Positions 45,600 to 58,063 of a stretch of 64,000 nt of DNA are shown in pieces. The notes under the pieces are model-generated. The model had not been told where the DNA came from. It was given only the letters and a program-made list of their open reading frames with translations, and made no database searches. The stretch covers positions 62,636,514 to 62,700,513 of the forward strand of contig CM059557.1 of assembly GCA_030386875.1 (NCBI GenBank). Direction: 5' to 3'. The stretch comes from Morinoia aosen (lineage: Eukaryota; Arthropoda; Malacostraca; Amphipoda; Talitridae). Position 1 is the stretch's first letter. The number at the start of each line of letters is the position of its first letter. A program made the position numbers and the translations under genes.

Positions 45600-46731
45600 C
45601 TTGATTAATCATCAGCATAGTCTCCATTCATCTCAATGACCATTTTTCTCTTAGATTTTTGACACCTTTTTAATTAATACACTCTATTTGGCTTTACTCA
45701 AAAAAGAAATTAGCATCATTTCAATCTGGTCCTGATATATGGTTTGATAGATATTCTCTCCTGAATGATGATTCTGTAAGCGTCCAGAAAGGAGGTTATC
45801 TGGGGAAGTAAGATCAGGAGATTACGGTGGGTGAATCAAAGTTTCCGAACTAGACTCGTCAATGAGATTCATAGTCGGTTCTGAAGTGTGGGGTCTTGCA
45901 TTGTCCTGGTGCAGCATCACTCGTTTTCGGTTTCCCAATGAATGCCTTTTTCCTGCAGAACAGTCTTCAAACTGCCAAGGCTGCACGCGTTATACTTCAG
46001 AAGTTATTGTTTGATTGCCATCTACCAGCTGAAAATGTACAATTCCTTTTACGTTCCACTACATAATCAGAAGATTTTTTTTATGCTGATAACGTCGGCC
46101 CTGAGAAAGCAGCTTTCCCACGTTCACTGCGTATAGGCACATAAGTGAACTACTAGGTAAATTGTTCATTTACGCACCAGTATCAATTAACAACATTTTA
46201 ATTATTTCCCTACCTTTATTTAAATTAGGCTACAGCGTACAAAGTTAAATCTTATGGTGCAATTATATTTTTCTCGTTTCCTAAAAAGAATATAAGTATA
46301 TTCAAACAAGTGTAGACTGCTTTTCTATTCTGCTATTTCCAACCTAACCAAACCGACCGTAGCAACAGCGTATTAAACTGCAGCTGAGCCATTGTCTTTT
46401 TCGTTCAAAATAATTTTAACCATCCATTGCTCATCTCCAGTAACGATTCTTTCTAAAAATGGTGTTTGAAGTTGGCGAAAACGCAAAGTGACACAGCAGT
46501 TCACCCGTTGTTGGGGATTGTTTCCTGAAAGATCGTGCAGAACCCATTTTTCAGTTTTGGAGACTTGACAAAGTTTCACCTTCCTACAAAGTGTGATCAT
46601 ATGGCTTACATTAAACTCATTGCTCAGTTCTCGATTTGTTTTGGAAAGAACGTCATCAAAGACAGCTCGAAATTCTTCAAAAATAAATCCTTTCGACCGA
46701 CCATTTCTTTGTTCGTCCTCAAGTTGTTGCT
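45600..46731 (-). pseudogene. mariner transposase pseudogene, interrupted by a repeat
   Basis: On the - strand, 46731-46376 follows a mariner transposase: TNRELSNEFNVSH (helix-turn-helix), KTEKWVLHDLS (the WVPHELS linker) and LERIVTGDEQWM, which holds the first catalytic Asp. A foreign block (46119-46375) follows. The catalytic core then resumes from about 46105 to 45600: GIVHFQL-like, RVMLHQDNARPHTS with the second Asp, and a decayed HPPYSPDLAPSD block reading LIHPP and SPDLTS, in which the third catalytic residue cannot be trusted. Stops and frame changes occur in the core and the N-terminal part is missing beyond 46731, so the copy is dead. Confidence 0.8.
46119..46375. mobile_element. Repeat inserted in the mariner pseudogene
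   Basis: This block separates two parts of the mariner reading and starts CACGTTCACTGCG, similar to the TTAA-MITE ends. Its first 180 bp are related to 38749-38930. Its right end and target duplication are not clear. Confidence 0.5.
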
Positions 46732-46732
46732 G

Positions 46733-46920
46733 CTATAGCGTGAGGTCTACCACACTATAGCATGAGATCTACAATAGCTAGTACTATGGCGTGAAGTTAG
46801 GTTAGGTTACTAATGGATATTGCGTATTTCCTTCCATTCAATTTAGCGATAAACACTTCACTTGTATATTTCAAAATGGGACTGGGTAGGAAATATATGG
46901 CGTAAGACCTCACGCTATAG
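46733..46920. mobile_element. 188-bp MITE with 16-bp perfect inverted ends
   Basis: CTATAGCGTGAGGTCT at 46733 is repeated inverted as AGACCTCACGCTATAG ending at 46920. Imperfect copies of the same end occur just inside the left terminus (CTATAGCATGAGATCT near 46754 and CTATGGCGTGAAG near 46785). It begins exactly where the mariner reading stops, so it probably inserted into that gene or replaced its 5' part. Confidence 0.7.
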
Positions 46921-47349
46921 TAGCAGCACCTTGCTTCATGACTTCCCCTTTATTATTTCCAGAAGTGTTCTTGAGTCATTTTGCTGCTGAACATGTAATA
47001 ATGCCTTTCTGAAATGAATTCATGAAAATATTAATTTGTTCTCTTTGTTTGGAGTGAACATTTGGATAAATAATAGTTAAATCGCAAAATTTGGAAGATG
47101 AATAATATTTTAGTGGTTTAAATTTTCACACCAAGAACATTTATAATTTATAGAGACACAATTCTGCAGTGAAATTATAAATTGAGAAGCGGACAGAACT
47201 TTCGTTACCACATGAACAAAACGTAAATAAGTATATGAAAAAAACAAGATGGAAAGGAGGATCTAATAATCTTTTATTTATAGATAAAACTACCTGTACA
47301 ATACAGTTTGCGGTTATGGTTCCTGTAAAATAGTTTGATCGTGAATCAT
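46921..47349. other. AT-rich spacer between mariner fragments
   Basis: Nothing recognised. Confidence 0.4.
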
Positions 47350-47590
47350 TGACGAAAACGCAAAGATTCATAGCATTCCACACGTTGCTGGTGATTGTTT
47401 TCTGAAGGGTTGTTTGGAGCCCATTTTTCAGCTTTGAAGACTTTACAAATTTTTACCTTCTCACAATGTGTAATCACATGGCCCAAATTAAACGCCTTGC
47501 TCAGTTTTCAATTTGTTTTGGAAAGACCGTAATGAATGACAGCTAGTAATTCTTCTGACTTGAATTCTTCGGACAGAATTTAATTCTTCG
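47350..47590 (-). pseudogene. Second mariner transposase fragment
   Basis: The - strand aligns with the same part of the mariner protein as 46700-46440: ELSKAFNLGHVITH-like, KAEKWAPNNPSENNHQQRV and CYESLRFRQ. It is a separate, diverged partial copy carrying stops and frame shifts. Confidence 0.7.
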
Positions 47591-48219
47591 GAACGATTAC
47601 TGATAGAAGTGAAACGTTATTTAAATATTTTGCGCGCTGAATATGACATGTTAAAACAATTAGTACATTATTATTGAGGTTAAATGAGGGCAAGTAGCCG
47701 GTTATAAACTTTTTAAAATATCCTATCAGCTGAAATTAAAAAGGTTGCATTCATGAAATTTTATACCAATCCAAAATTTCTAAGTAGTTTTCACTGTGGT
47801 TAGCAAGTAGCGCTTTTCTAAGCTATAAATTGTAGTAAATCACATAGATGAACTTCTTCGCAGCATCCCAAGCAGGATAGCCTGAAACACTGATGGATGA
47901 GGGACTTCGCATTGAATAACTTCAGAAATCGAAGTAATCCTTTGAAATCACTTGAGCGTATGGAATAACTTGCACAAGCAGATGAAGCTTGTCGAAATAA
48001 TTACAGGATAGAACATTTTTTACTAAGAATTTACAGACAGAGAATGTTAATCTATTGAATTCCAATTGATATCAACTCAAGTTGGCTCATGGTGCTAAGT
48101 ATAACTGACAGATCACGAAAGTTAGGATCAACAATATTGTTCCAGTTAAACACATTAAAGTACGAAGATAATCACTTATCATCTTTACTAAAAGAACACT
48201 CAATTAATAAAATTCTTAA
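47591..48219. other. Unassigned; may be the 3' end of the Penelope element
   Basis: No motif was recognised. The Penelope remnant on the - strand runs toward this stretch, so part of it could be that element's terminal repeat. Confidence 0.3.
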
Positions 48220-48241
48220 TCAGTCAGGCTCGAAACGCAAC

Positions 48242-48269
48242 GTTTCGATGTCACTAACATCATCATCAG
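48242..48269 (-). ncRNA. Hammerhead-like core in the Penelope terminal repeat
   Basis: The - strand reads CTGATGA, T, a perfect 5-bp stem (GATGT/ACATC, loop TAGTG) and GAAAC, followed by ACG/CGT that can form a short stem III. Penelope-like elements are known to carry minimal hammerhead ribozymes here. The extra base after CTGATGA and the lack of a clear stem I make activity uncertain. Confidence 0.45.
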
Positions 48270-48453
48270 GCTGCAAAATACAAAAGAAACACTTAGTCAC
48301 ATTGGTAGAACAATGTCAATACAAAATATAAACTACATCAGACTGGATAAAAATATAGGTAATCCCATAGCGAGAAGACTAGATAGGGCAAATTTGGTAC
48401 TAAGATTGAAACTACTGCTGACTAGCTATTATTGCACACTAGATATTCACATG

Positions 48454-48990
48454 TTAACGGCACCAGAGATAAAGGCAAAGTGGACGAACGGGGTTACAAA
48501 CGTCTAAGTCACAGTCGTATTGAACAATTTTAAAGCAAAAAACATCTGTATTTTCGTTGAGGCTAGGTTTAGACTTATGAATGTGCAGTGCTTCTATTAT
48601 TTGAATATGCTCCTTTTTCACAACATTGTACAAAACTTTTGTATTTGAGTACAAATCTTCATTTGAGGGCTTACAACTATGATCGATACAGAAATGATTA
48701 AAAATGAAACCTTGACATTTGTGTGCAGTTAATCTGTGATTCAGCGACATCCCAGTCATGCCTATGTAATACTTATTGAGAGATTTAAATTCTCTCCTGT
48801 TACACTCGAACTGATATATCACGTTGGCTCTGTCTAGGTCGCTGACCCGTGATCTGGAAATATTGTTTCTTACCAGAAGAACAGTTACCCCTTTTAAGAC
48901 AAGAAGATGAGTTAGAATGTTTTCTTTCAAGTATTTTTGCCTGTGGCAGAATGGAAAACAGATGAGTTACCTCCCAACTCAATGCGTCCA
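48454..48990 (-). pseudogene. GIY-YIG endonuclease domain of a Penelope-like element
   Basis: The product reads VIYQFECN, then KYYIGMTGMSLNHRLTAHK and, near the end, HIQIIEALHIHKSKPSLNEN. This is the Penelope GIY-YIG pattern: VVYKFxC, YIGxTxxxLxxRLxxH, and the (I/L)LEALxIxxxxPxLN block that closes the domain. The endonuclease nicks target DNA for integration. The N-terminal reverse-transcriptase part is absent, and the stretch continues past the domain into an unlikely C-terminal tail. Confidence 0.75.
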
Positions 48991-49620
48991 CGCTAACATT
49001 AGTTTGTTTACCTAGCTATGTAGCACGAATATTTTATAAGTATCTGCTGAATTATGCAATTGCTCATGTTTGTGCACGCTATTTTTGCAAAAGGAAATAG
49101 ATCACTGTCCTTACTGAAATGTATCCGAGTATTTGAGAGGCATTGTAATGAGATTCATTACGTGAGATCTCAGATTCTAAGGTCAAAATAGTTTTTTTCA
49201 TCTTTTACAAAGGTTTTAGTTCAAAGAGACACCATGCCTATAAAGGAGTTTAACCCTATGGGTACGACAATTCAAATGGTGTAAAAAAAATTCCCGGGGG
49301 AAAATTTGTCATTACCGTGACTTGTCTGTGAAATTGCCCCAGGGTGGGTGCTTTCAACTTAAGCAAGTGCCAACTTCTATATTTATATTTAAAATATTTT
49401 TTAATCTTCTAAGTTTTATGCTTGGCGACAGAAGTTTTCAACGTTTGTAACCAAGTTTTTAAATTAACGAATTATTCATAATTTTTTGCCTGAATATATT
49501 TTATATAATAAACGAAGTTCAGAAAAACTTACTCAAGTTAGGTAGAGAGGTTATTGAATATGTTGGACGGACCCTGTAGCATAAACTTAAAGGTAACCAA
49601 TGGTAATTTACTCAAGCAGG
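48991..49620. other. AT-rich spacer
   Basis: No feature was recognised before the retroelement at 49625. Confidence 0.4.
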
Positions 49621-49624
49621 CTTC

Positions 49625-51386
49625 TGTCACGAGACGACTTCGGTCCTGTTCTCATTAGTTTGCACTAACAAGGAACCGAACGCTCGTTTTGAGGAATTGG
49701 CTCACCTCCATGCAATACATAGAAAACACAAGAAAACTCATGGGCAAGCCAAAGGCAAATAATTAACATTACAGTATATACTAAAAATAAAGCGTTACTC
49801 ACCGATGGAAGATGACCCAACTTACTAAGCGCATTTTCTGAGCGCACTCGTTATGTTTCGAGATGTTGATTCTAATATTGGGGCATAATACACATGGTAA
49901 AATTCGCTTAACATTTATGATTTCAGCCATACGTTATGCAAGCATCAACAAGTGCATGCACAATGAATGTTATTAGGAATGATACAAATTAAGTAATGGA
50001 ATCTAGAAACTGCATACGCCAAATGTTTACATCACAGAATTATCCTGAATGGTTCGCTTCGGCTGGCCAGCTTTCCCAAGTTACAAGAGCTACACATGAG
50101 ACATGGTCTATTCTGGTCTATTCTATCTCAGATATTCCAGCAGCACAGCAGGTGATAGTTCCTCCAACACACAAAATCATTCATCCGCCACTCGCTTCAG
50201 TTCAATGCCTGTTTCATGCACGGTTCAGAAAATGTCTATTTGATGACGTTATACTGCTCATTCCGCTTCAGCATGTTCACACGTCGATCTCCTTTTCATC
50301 CGAGCAAATCAATTCTTCAGATAAATCCTTCCCGCCTGTTAAAGACAAAAATTTAACTTGTTACTTTTTAATCGCGCCAATGACGTCCCCTCAAAATATC
50401 TCAAATTTTTACTTCACTGAATGACATTGCAATTTCATAATATTTATTTCAAAAATATCTTTTCCAAAGGAAACTACATCTCTCTTACCCTCCCCTCTAA
50501 TGTGGGACATCCATGTTCCATCAAATAACTCATACGATTTGGTAGGTTTGGTAAATTCTCCTTAGTGAACGTGGTAAAGGGAACACGTAAAATTTCCTCT
50601 CTGCACAGAAAAACAGAGAATATTTACTCTATTGCGACATAAGGGAAATTTTGATAATTTTAACCTCCTTTATTTGAAATGCACTGTACCATTATTTCAG
50701 ATTGGTATTTTCTTTATTTTCACCACCTCCTATTTATAACACGTACTTTCTCCGACGATCATCAGCGCTAAGCTGAACTCATTTCGTTAGCTTCTACCAA
50801 AGTGTCTGGGAAAGAGCGACCTTCCTACTTCTCATACAGCCAATTAACTGTCTCGGAGTCTGTACGTACTGTTCGAGGCTCCACCTGTGTGTTCCTTTTG
50901 CTGTGCTATTCGTGGCTTCAGCTCTTTGACTTTTTTTTTCTCTTTCTTGGCATCACTGTTTCCCACGCCCAAGCTCCTTCGAAACCGTTGGTCTGCCACC
51001 CTCTAGGCTTAAGTGTGACGATCTATGCCCGTCAACAAGGCGGCGTTGTTTGCGACTGAGTAGGCATTTTCGAACGTCTCAAGTGTACAAGGGTTCGCCC
51101 GAGGCCTCTCGAAGATTGCTTACACCCCACAAAAATTCCTTGCTGATATAAACTGACATTGCTTGAACCACCACAGCTTATCGCTACACATAATATTTCT
51201 TTAGCCCAAACATACAGGCATGTAACATTATGTTGAAGCGACCCATCTGTGCTGCTGGAATTTACTAAGATATTTCAATGAACAAATTTTTAAGTAAGCA
51301 CAAAATTTGTTGCACACAATTAAAAGATTTATTACACATAATTGAAATTTTTTCTAAATTCTCAGTTTTAATTCGAAAAATTATAG
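49625..51386 (-). repeat. Upstream (flipped) terminal repeat of element 2
   Basis: Begins TGTCACGAGACGAC and is the reverse complement of the right arm. It aligns with the arms of element 1 in conserved words (TCTCATTA, CACTAA, CCGAACGCTCG, TTGAGGAATTGGC). It passes directly into gag-like coding sequence. Confidence 0.75.
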
Positions 51387-51389
51387 ATT

Positions 51390-51890
51390 TGATTTGGCTG
51401 GGGTTAAGGGCAGACATTACGAGACCCTTCCGAAGTGATGCGCGACCTACAACAGTTCAAGAATTGAGGGACATGGCAGTTGAAGTGGAAAATCGACGGA
51501 TAGTGCCAGTACCGGGACAAACGACAGAAACGAGGGAATCTGAGAGGGAGAGGCCGCAGCGAAGTGATAGGAGGCCACAGCATTAGGTTGCACGTGTTGG
51601 CCACACGATGCGACACTCACCACAGCGGCAAAGAGGCCACCACGAGGGGCAGACAGATACGACACTCTCCTTATCATCGAAGAGGCAATTATGAAGCGCC
51701 ACACTGGAGTGAAAGAGGCAGACTAAGGAGCCATCAGTACCAAAATTACCACGTAAGCACGTAAGAAAACCACAGCCGCATCGGAAAGTGCCACCTGCAC
51801 CTGCAGTGAACTTAGCGCAGTATAGAACAGTGCCACCGCCGTGCTTCAACTGCGGAAAATTTGGGCACCTAAAAGCTGATTGCAGGGCGC
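51390..51890 (+). pseudogene. Gag part of element 2
   Basis: Matches the second half of the element 1 Gag (LIWLGLRADITRPFRSDARP, VQELRDMAVEVENRRIVPVP), an arginine-rich linker, and a zinc knuckle CFNCGKFGHLKADC near 51840-51885. Fossil, incomplete. Confidence 0.75.
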
Positions 51891-51939
51891 AACATTTTCC
51901 AGAACCGCCAAAAAACGGGACAGGAGACCGTTAGCTCCG

Positions 51940-52260
51940 ATAATAAATCTCAGCGTCATACTCCATGTGAATGGTACACCTGTAACCGCACTTCTTGATA
52001 CGGGAGCAAATATAAGCTTGGTAAAAGAGCGTGTGGTTGTGGGGATCAAAAATGCAGTGTGAAGGGAACGTCTACTGCATTGAAAACAATTGGAGAGGAA
52101 CCCGTACCGGTGCTGGGGAAGGTTAATGTGCCAATTAAAGTAAACGGTCAGAAAATTTTGCAAGTATGCTTTGTTGTGCGGGAAAATGCATTCCCAGGAG
52201 ATCTGCTAATAGGAGTAGAAGTAATGAACAAAGCCGATGAAAAGCTAGACTTTGGAAAAC
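51940..52260 (+). pseudogene. Aspartic protease part of element 2
   Basis: VTALLDTGANISLV near 51980-52020 carries the D-T-G active-site triad of retroelement proteases, followed by beta-strand-like sequence with a DLLIGVEVM segment (the ILG-like flap end). It matures the Gag-Pol product in this family. Confidence 0.75.
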
Positions 52261-52799
52261 GTAGGGCATCACTGTTTGGTACTTACGTGAACATGTTTTC
52301 AGCGCCGGGACCAAGTTCTCCAAAGATTTTGTGTGTAATGCGAGAGGAAGCATCAGTCACTCTCGCTGAGGACATCACAGTGAAGCCTCGCACGCAAACT
52401 ATGGTGAAGTGCCGACCAGATGTCAGCTTTGATGGAAAGGAGGTAATTTTAGAGCCTAAAATTAAGTGGGCGCCTTACGTGGGAGCCACCGCAGCAAAAG
52501 TGCAAAATGGGTATGTTCTGATGCCTGTACTTAACCCTTTTGCCGAAGAAATCGCTCTAACTGAAGGAGCAATAATTGCAACATGCCACGAAATCTCGAA
52601 TGAAAATGCAACTGCAGAAGAAAACAATGATGAAAACCGCGAAGCAGAAAATCTCCGTAGAGAGAAGCGCTTTCAGCAAATTGATGAGCTCGATCTTAGT
52701 TACTTGGATCAGGAAAAGCAGGAGCAAGTCAGAGCTCTGCTGAAGGAGTATCATGAAACAATCAGCGCAGATGAAATGGACATTGGACATGTAAAGAGT

Positions 52800-53560
52800 G
52801 TGAGATACAAAATTTTGTTAAATGATTACAGGCCCATTCAGACGAGAGGATGGCGAATTCCATACGCCAGCCAAGAAATTATTGATAAAAAGGTGTCGGA
52901 GATGATCAAGAGTGGAATTGTGCAAGAGAGTACAAGTGCGTGGAAAAATCCCCTCGTACACGTGAAAAAGCCTGGGGGGGGGGGGGGGGGCACAGAGTTT
53001 GCCTGGATTTGCGAGCTGTAAACATGCGGGTGGTGAATGAACATTATCCTATTCCCAATATCGTAGAAACGTTGAAGGAAGTGGCTGGCAAAGAGTATTA
53101 CTCGATTGTCGATGCAAAATCAGCCTTCCATCAAATTGAGCTAGATGAAGAAAGCAAGCAGTACACGGCGTTTCAAACTCGACAAGGAAACTTCGAGTTT
53201 GCTAGGCTCCCTATGGGACTAAAGTGTTCAACATCAGTGTACCAGAGAGTAATTTGTCATGTTCTGAAAAGGCAGCTTGGAAAATTCGCCGTCATTTATT
53301 TGGACGATGTGTGCATCAGCTCTATGACTTTTGAGAGTCACCTAGAAAATTTGAGGGAATTGTTACACGAATTTCAATGTGCCGGAGTAAAAATAGGCTT
53401 AGACAAGTGCCAATTTGCGCAGAAGCAAGTAAAATATCTAGGGTGCTACATCAGTCGTGAGGGATTAATTCCAAACCCCAAAAATGTCGAGGCAATGCAA
53501 AATTACCCGCGGCCTGCAACAGCAAGAAAGGTGCGCTCGTGGCTGCTCTCAATTTCTACC
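52800..53560 (+). pseudogene. Reverse transcriptase part of element 2
   Basis: Gypsy-type RT blocks appear in order: PIQTRGWRIPYASQEIIDKK, SGIVQESTSAWKNPLVHVKK, an R-x-C-LDLRAVN block, YSIVDAKSAFHQIELDEESK, AFQTRQGNFEFARLPMGLKC, VIYLDDVCISS with the YLDD catalytic pair, and LGCYISREGL. This is the canonical seven-block order of Ty3/Gypsy RT. Confidence 0.85.
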
Positions 53561-53599
53561 TGAGATTTGTACCGAACTTTGCAACCTCAGCTGCTCCTC

Positions 53600-54120
53600 T
53601 TAATGCGCTGACCAAGAAGGGACAAAAATTTAAATGGAGTGAAGAACATGAGCAAGCCTTCTGCAAACTTGAACAGTTGATGATTGAAGCCCCAGTTCTG
53701 AAAAAACCGTCCCCTAACGAGACGTACTACTTAAGCTGCGACGCGTCTAATGACCGCTGCGGGGCAGTCCTAAACCAAAAAAGGGACGGTAAAGAACAAC
53801 CTATTGGATACTTCAGCAAAAGATTCAATGCTGCTGAAAAACGTTATTCAATTACCGAACGTGAAGGATTAGCAGTAGTGGCTGCGGTAAATCACTTCTC
53901 ACCTTATTTGTACGGAAATAAATTTGTTGTAATTACTGATCACACGGCCCTTAAATATTTGTTCAAAGGTAAAAATACAAAGAACAATAGAATTATGAGG
54001 TGGGCCCTGACACTCTCACAATATGATTTTGAAGTGATTTATCGGCCAGGAGCTCAGAACGTTGTGCCCGACGCGTTGTCGAGAAACATCGCGGACAGCA
54101 ACGAAGAAGAAAATCAAGAC
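53600..54120 (+). pseudogene. RNase H part of element 2
   Basis: YYLSCDASNDRCGAVLNQK, PIGYFSKRFNAAEKRYSITE, EREGLAVVAAVNHFSPYLYG and FVVITDHTALKYLF are the D-E-D catalytic segments of Gypsy RNase H, ending in the VPDALSR connector to integrase. Confidence 0.85.
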
Positions 54121-54399
54121 GACGAAGCCCCTAAAACAGTGTTCGTCACGTCGATGTTAGATGAAGCACCCAGTGTACAAGAAGCGGAAAGCAGCTTGCA
54201 GAAGGAAAATGTGCGAGCAGAACAATTGAGGGATCCGGTGTGGGGGCCTGTGCTAAGCTACCTGGAGAGCGACAAAACGGGAAATGTGCCACGTCTAGCA
54301 ATGAGCCCCGAAATTTTTGCCGATGATGGAATACTGTATTACAGAAAAATGCAACGAAAGCCTAATAGAACAAGGCACTTGATCGTTGTGCCAGACGCT

Positions 54400-55460
54400 C
54401 TGAGAGAAGCAGCGATAACGTTAGCACATGACAGCACAATCGGTGCCCATCAAGGTCGTGCTAAAACGCGGAAAAAGCTCATGGAATTTGGGTACTGGAT
54501 TAACATGGGGCGCGACGTTAACAAATACGTCGATTCGTGCATGCAGTGTCAGAAGCGAAAGATCAACAATCGCATTTGTGTTAGCATGGGTTCATTCCCT
54601 GAAATTGACAAGCCTCTGGACAGAGTAGGTGTGGACTTAATTAAAATGCCAGTTTCGAATGAGGGCCACAAGTACATCCTGACCGTGGCCGATCACTTCA
54701 GTAGATATATTGCAGCCTTCCCACTCAGGAGCATGACAACTGAGGAAGTAACGAAAGCGTTGACTAAATTCGTGACTACGTACGGCCCTGCCAAAGCGCT
54801 CATCTGAGACAGGGGCACCGAGTTCACGTCTGCTTTATTCAGAAGTGTATGCGAAAAATTGAAAATAAAATACTACAACACCTCAGCATATCATTCCCAA
54901 TCAAACGGGATGACAGAACGGCAAAACCAGAACATCAAAACGGTTTTGTCACATCTTGCCGCCAACGATCAATCATCATGGCCGGATGCACTTTCGTGGA
55001 CGTGCTTGGCGCTGAACACAAGTTACCAAAGTGTTATTGAAGAAATTCCGTACTATTTATTCTTTGGCCGGGAGGCCGAAATACCTGCTGTTGACTGGCT
55101 GAAAACCCCTCGCATGGATTATTCTCTAGGGGAGAACTACAGTGCAGAGGTTAGCGCCCGACTCCACAATGCGTTCAAAATTGTAAAGGCTAAATCAAAA
55201 GCGTCACACGACAAGTCTGTGCAAATGAAGGAGAGAGGAGTGAAAAACAACCAGGAGCAACCAGGCGATATTGTCTTATTACACAATCCAACAGGAAAAG
55301 CCGAAGCTGCAAGCGCGTGGCCGACAGACTGGGTTGGTCCTTATCGCATTATTAAAAAGAGCGCCACAAATGCCACCATCAAGGCACTGTATGGGGACCG
55401 TCAAGAAAGGGTTCACCTGGATAGGTTTAAGGTTGCTCACCTGCGTGGTGAGGCTTATCC
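54400..55460 (+). pseudogene. Integrase part of element 2, with GPY/F-like C-terminus
   Basis: The H2C2 zinc domain (HDSTIGAHQG..CMQCQKRK, about 54425-54560) is followed by the catalytic core with GVDLIKMPVSNEGHKYILTV and VADHFSRYIAAFPL (first Asp), a DRGTEF block and a YHSQSNGMTERQNQNIK block (Glu). The C-terminal module reads DWVGPYRIIKKSATNATIKA and ERVHLDRFKVAHLR, the GPY/F pattern of Gypsy integrases. Such enzymes make 4-6 bp target duplications, which agrees with the 4-bp CTTC and ATTT seen here. Confidence 0.85.
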
Positions 55461-55619
55461 CGGTACGTCGGACGTCGCAGCTGAGCCAGGGACCGGAAAC
55501 GAATATGAAACAATTGATAGCGAAGATGAAGACCTGAGGAAAGAAAACAACGTGAACGAGCGAGCTGCGTTCAAAGAACTGCGGAAATACAATTTGAGAT
55601 CAAGGTGTAGGTGAATCGT

Positions 55620-58059
55620 CGGCAAAAACAATGATAAGCTGCAATGAATTAAGTTCATGAATTTATTTAATTTTACAGGATGTTTACTTCGTGTGTAATT
55701 TTAGATGTGTTCTTCAATAGGAAGGCGTGTTCTAGCTTCGTGTTATCGTAATTTGCACTCGCACGAGTGAAATGTATCCTTCAGTAGTTGTATGTTTTCC
55801 TAGCTGTGTGTAACGTTGAACTTCCACTCACAAGAGATCTTGTTGGGAAACGAGATGCTTGTCTGAGTGTTCTAATCTTACGCTGTACTTAGGATTTCAT
55901 TTATATTATTGCTAAGTAAAAGGAAATTGAGCTTTTCATTAGGTTAATTTCGTGTGTTTCTCAAGAGGAGTACTTTGTTCCCTCTCGTGGTATGCTTTTG
56001 TTTTCTCGCCAGCATCTCGAGAAGCGTACGCGCATAATACGAAATAAGTCGAACGAATAAATTAGTTCCATCTGAAGCTCTTAGACTGACGTTATCTCAG
56101 GCTTGCTGGTTTTATCAATATATTTAAAACGTTCATTTCTTCGCAACGGGGAGAATATGTTTAGCGTTAGATTAAAAGTAGCGTGTGCATTCTTACGGTA
56201 GTGTTGAACTTTTCTGAGTTTGTGTCCAGCTCTTGCTCCAAAAGAACATCGTAAAGCACAATGTTCTGGAAGGAACAAATCATACCTTATTCAGTATACA
56301 GTAGTACGTTTCATTTCTTCAGACTTAAGAAATTAATTTCTTAGTAGATTAGTGTAGGAAGTACTTCAGCACGAAAAATTAGGCCAGAACATTGAATAAC
56401 AGTAATACGTCTCGTATGAGAAACAAAGGAAAGCACGGGGAATTAAGGAAGAATCACATGGAACAAAAGTAATTATTTACAAGAACGAAGAACAGACAGC
56501 AACGGTACGACATAGGGGATACATCGCAGTGTATAAGAAGTATTTAAAGATTGAAAATTTCAAGCGTTGCATTGAGAAACGACGAAGACGAAGGTATAGC
56601 TGGAATTTTGCATCATGTTTCGGAAGAAGGCCGAAGGCAAAAGTAATTACCTCGGAGCTGCTCGCGATCGAGCTGTGGCTGAACACATCGGTCGCTAACA
56701 AGCTGGGCCAGGAAGGGCTTCTCAAGTAATTGGTACTCAATACTTCAAAGTGGATAGCACCACAGAGCGACGAAGCGTCACCATGAGGATGGAGGAAGAA
56801 AAGAAAATAATGCAGATTATATTCTAGGGTGCCTTGATGTACTAGCATTCAAAAATGCTTCTATAGAATGGGCACTCAAATAAAACGTAATAATGCTTTT
56901 ATGTTATTGAGTATTGAAACTATCTTGAGTAACTGGGGAATTTGCATCGTGACATCAATGCTTAGCAAGGCATTCCTGAAACTCGAATGCAAGTGTCCTG
57001 TGAATTTTTTCTAACTAGGCAAATAATCACATTGGAATACTGTAGCCGCATTTTGAGGCATCTTTATTTTATACGTGAAATGAAAATTCAAAGAGATCAC
57101 GTCGGATATAATTCGAATGAGGCGTACGCTCTTCGAAAAATATTAACCCACGAAGTTCTCGCACAAATAAGAGTATAGGCTTGGACAAAATGGATGGAAC
57201 ATCATCGCGTGTCTACCAGAAATTCTACGTCGATATCAAGAAAACTGAGACGCATTCTACAGTATACCACCGCGCACTGCTCAGGAGTACACCTCGGATT
57301 CTTCAGGATTACCTCGTATGATTCAAGACCTTATCGCGAATGGAGTCTGTATTGAATGGAATTTATCTACGCTTAAACTCATATTTATCAGCTGAGCAAT
57401 ATGACTTCATGACAAGCCGACCCGCCTGATCAACGGGGCAGCGTGAATGAATAATCTGATGATTGAAAAGTGAGTTTGAATAAGCGCCTCAAAAATGTAA
57501 GTGAAACATTGCATTCAACATGATTTAGTCGTAATTTGAATCGTCACAATGATCCATCTTACAGAACGGAATCGTGCAATTAATGTGGTGTATAGAAAGT
57601 TTTTATACGAGTCTGGTTATTGGACTCGCATAACTTCCTCCTGAAAAATGAGTTACCTATCATCAAGGCGTGTGTGAAGCTATGAAAATGCCACAAGAAA
57701 AAGCAGGAAAGAAAAGCAAATTCAGTCAGCGAAACCAGAGGAGTCAAGATCGAATCAGTAATTGCAGCGTTAACAAGTTGTGCAACAGAACATGCAAACG
57801 AAAATTGAAATCTACGAGAAAAAAATCAGTAATACTTTAGGATGTCTGAGGGTATAGGAATTGTGCCCGTAAAAATTTGTGAATGTGATTAGGGGTGAGT
57901 ACTCAAGCATTTATAACGTATTTCCTTTCGGCGGAACACAGTTACATCGGTGAAATGAAGACGACATAATATATCACACTGTTGCTGATAGTAATGAATA
58001 AGATTCTTGAGTGTAATGCACCCTGTTTTCTGCGGAGTTAATTTTAGAATATAATGTGC
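55620..58059 (+). other. Long 3' non-coding part of element 2
   Basis: No envelope-like or other gene was recognised after pol. The sequence is AT-rich with scattered short frames. It could contain older insertions, but none with clear ends. Confidence 0.4.
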
Positions 58060-58063
58060 TTAA

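Larger units (their letters stand above)
48225..48990 (-). mobile_element. Penelope-like element, 3' end fragment
   Basis: On the - strand a GIY-YIG-type coding region (48990-48454) is followed about 200 bp downstream by a hammerhead-like motif (48242-48269). That is the expected order for the 3' end of a Penelope-like retroelement. The reverse-transcriptase region is not present upstream, so the copy is 5'-truncated, as most are. Confidence 0.65.
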
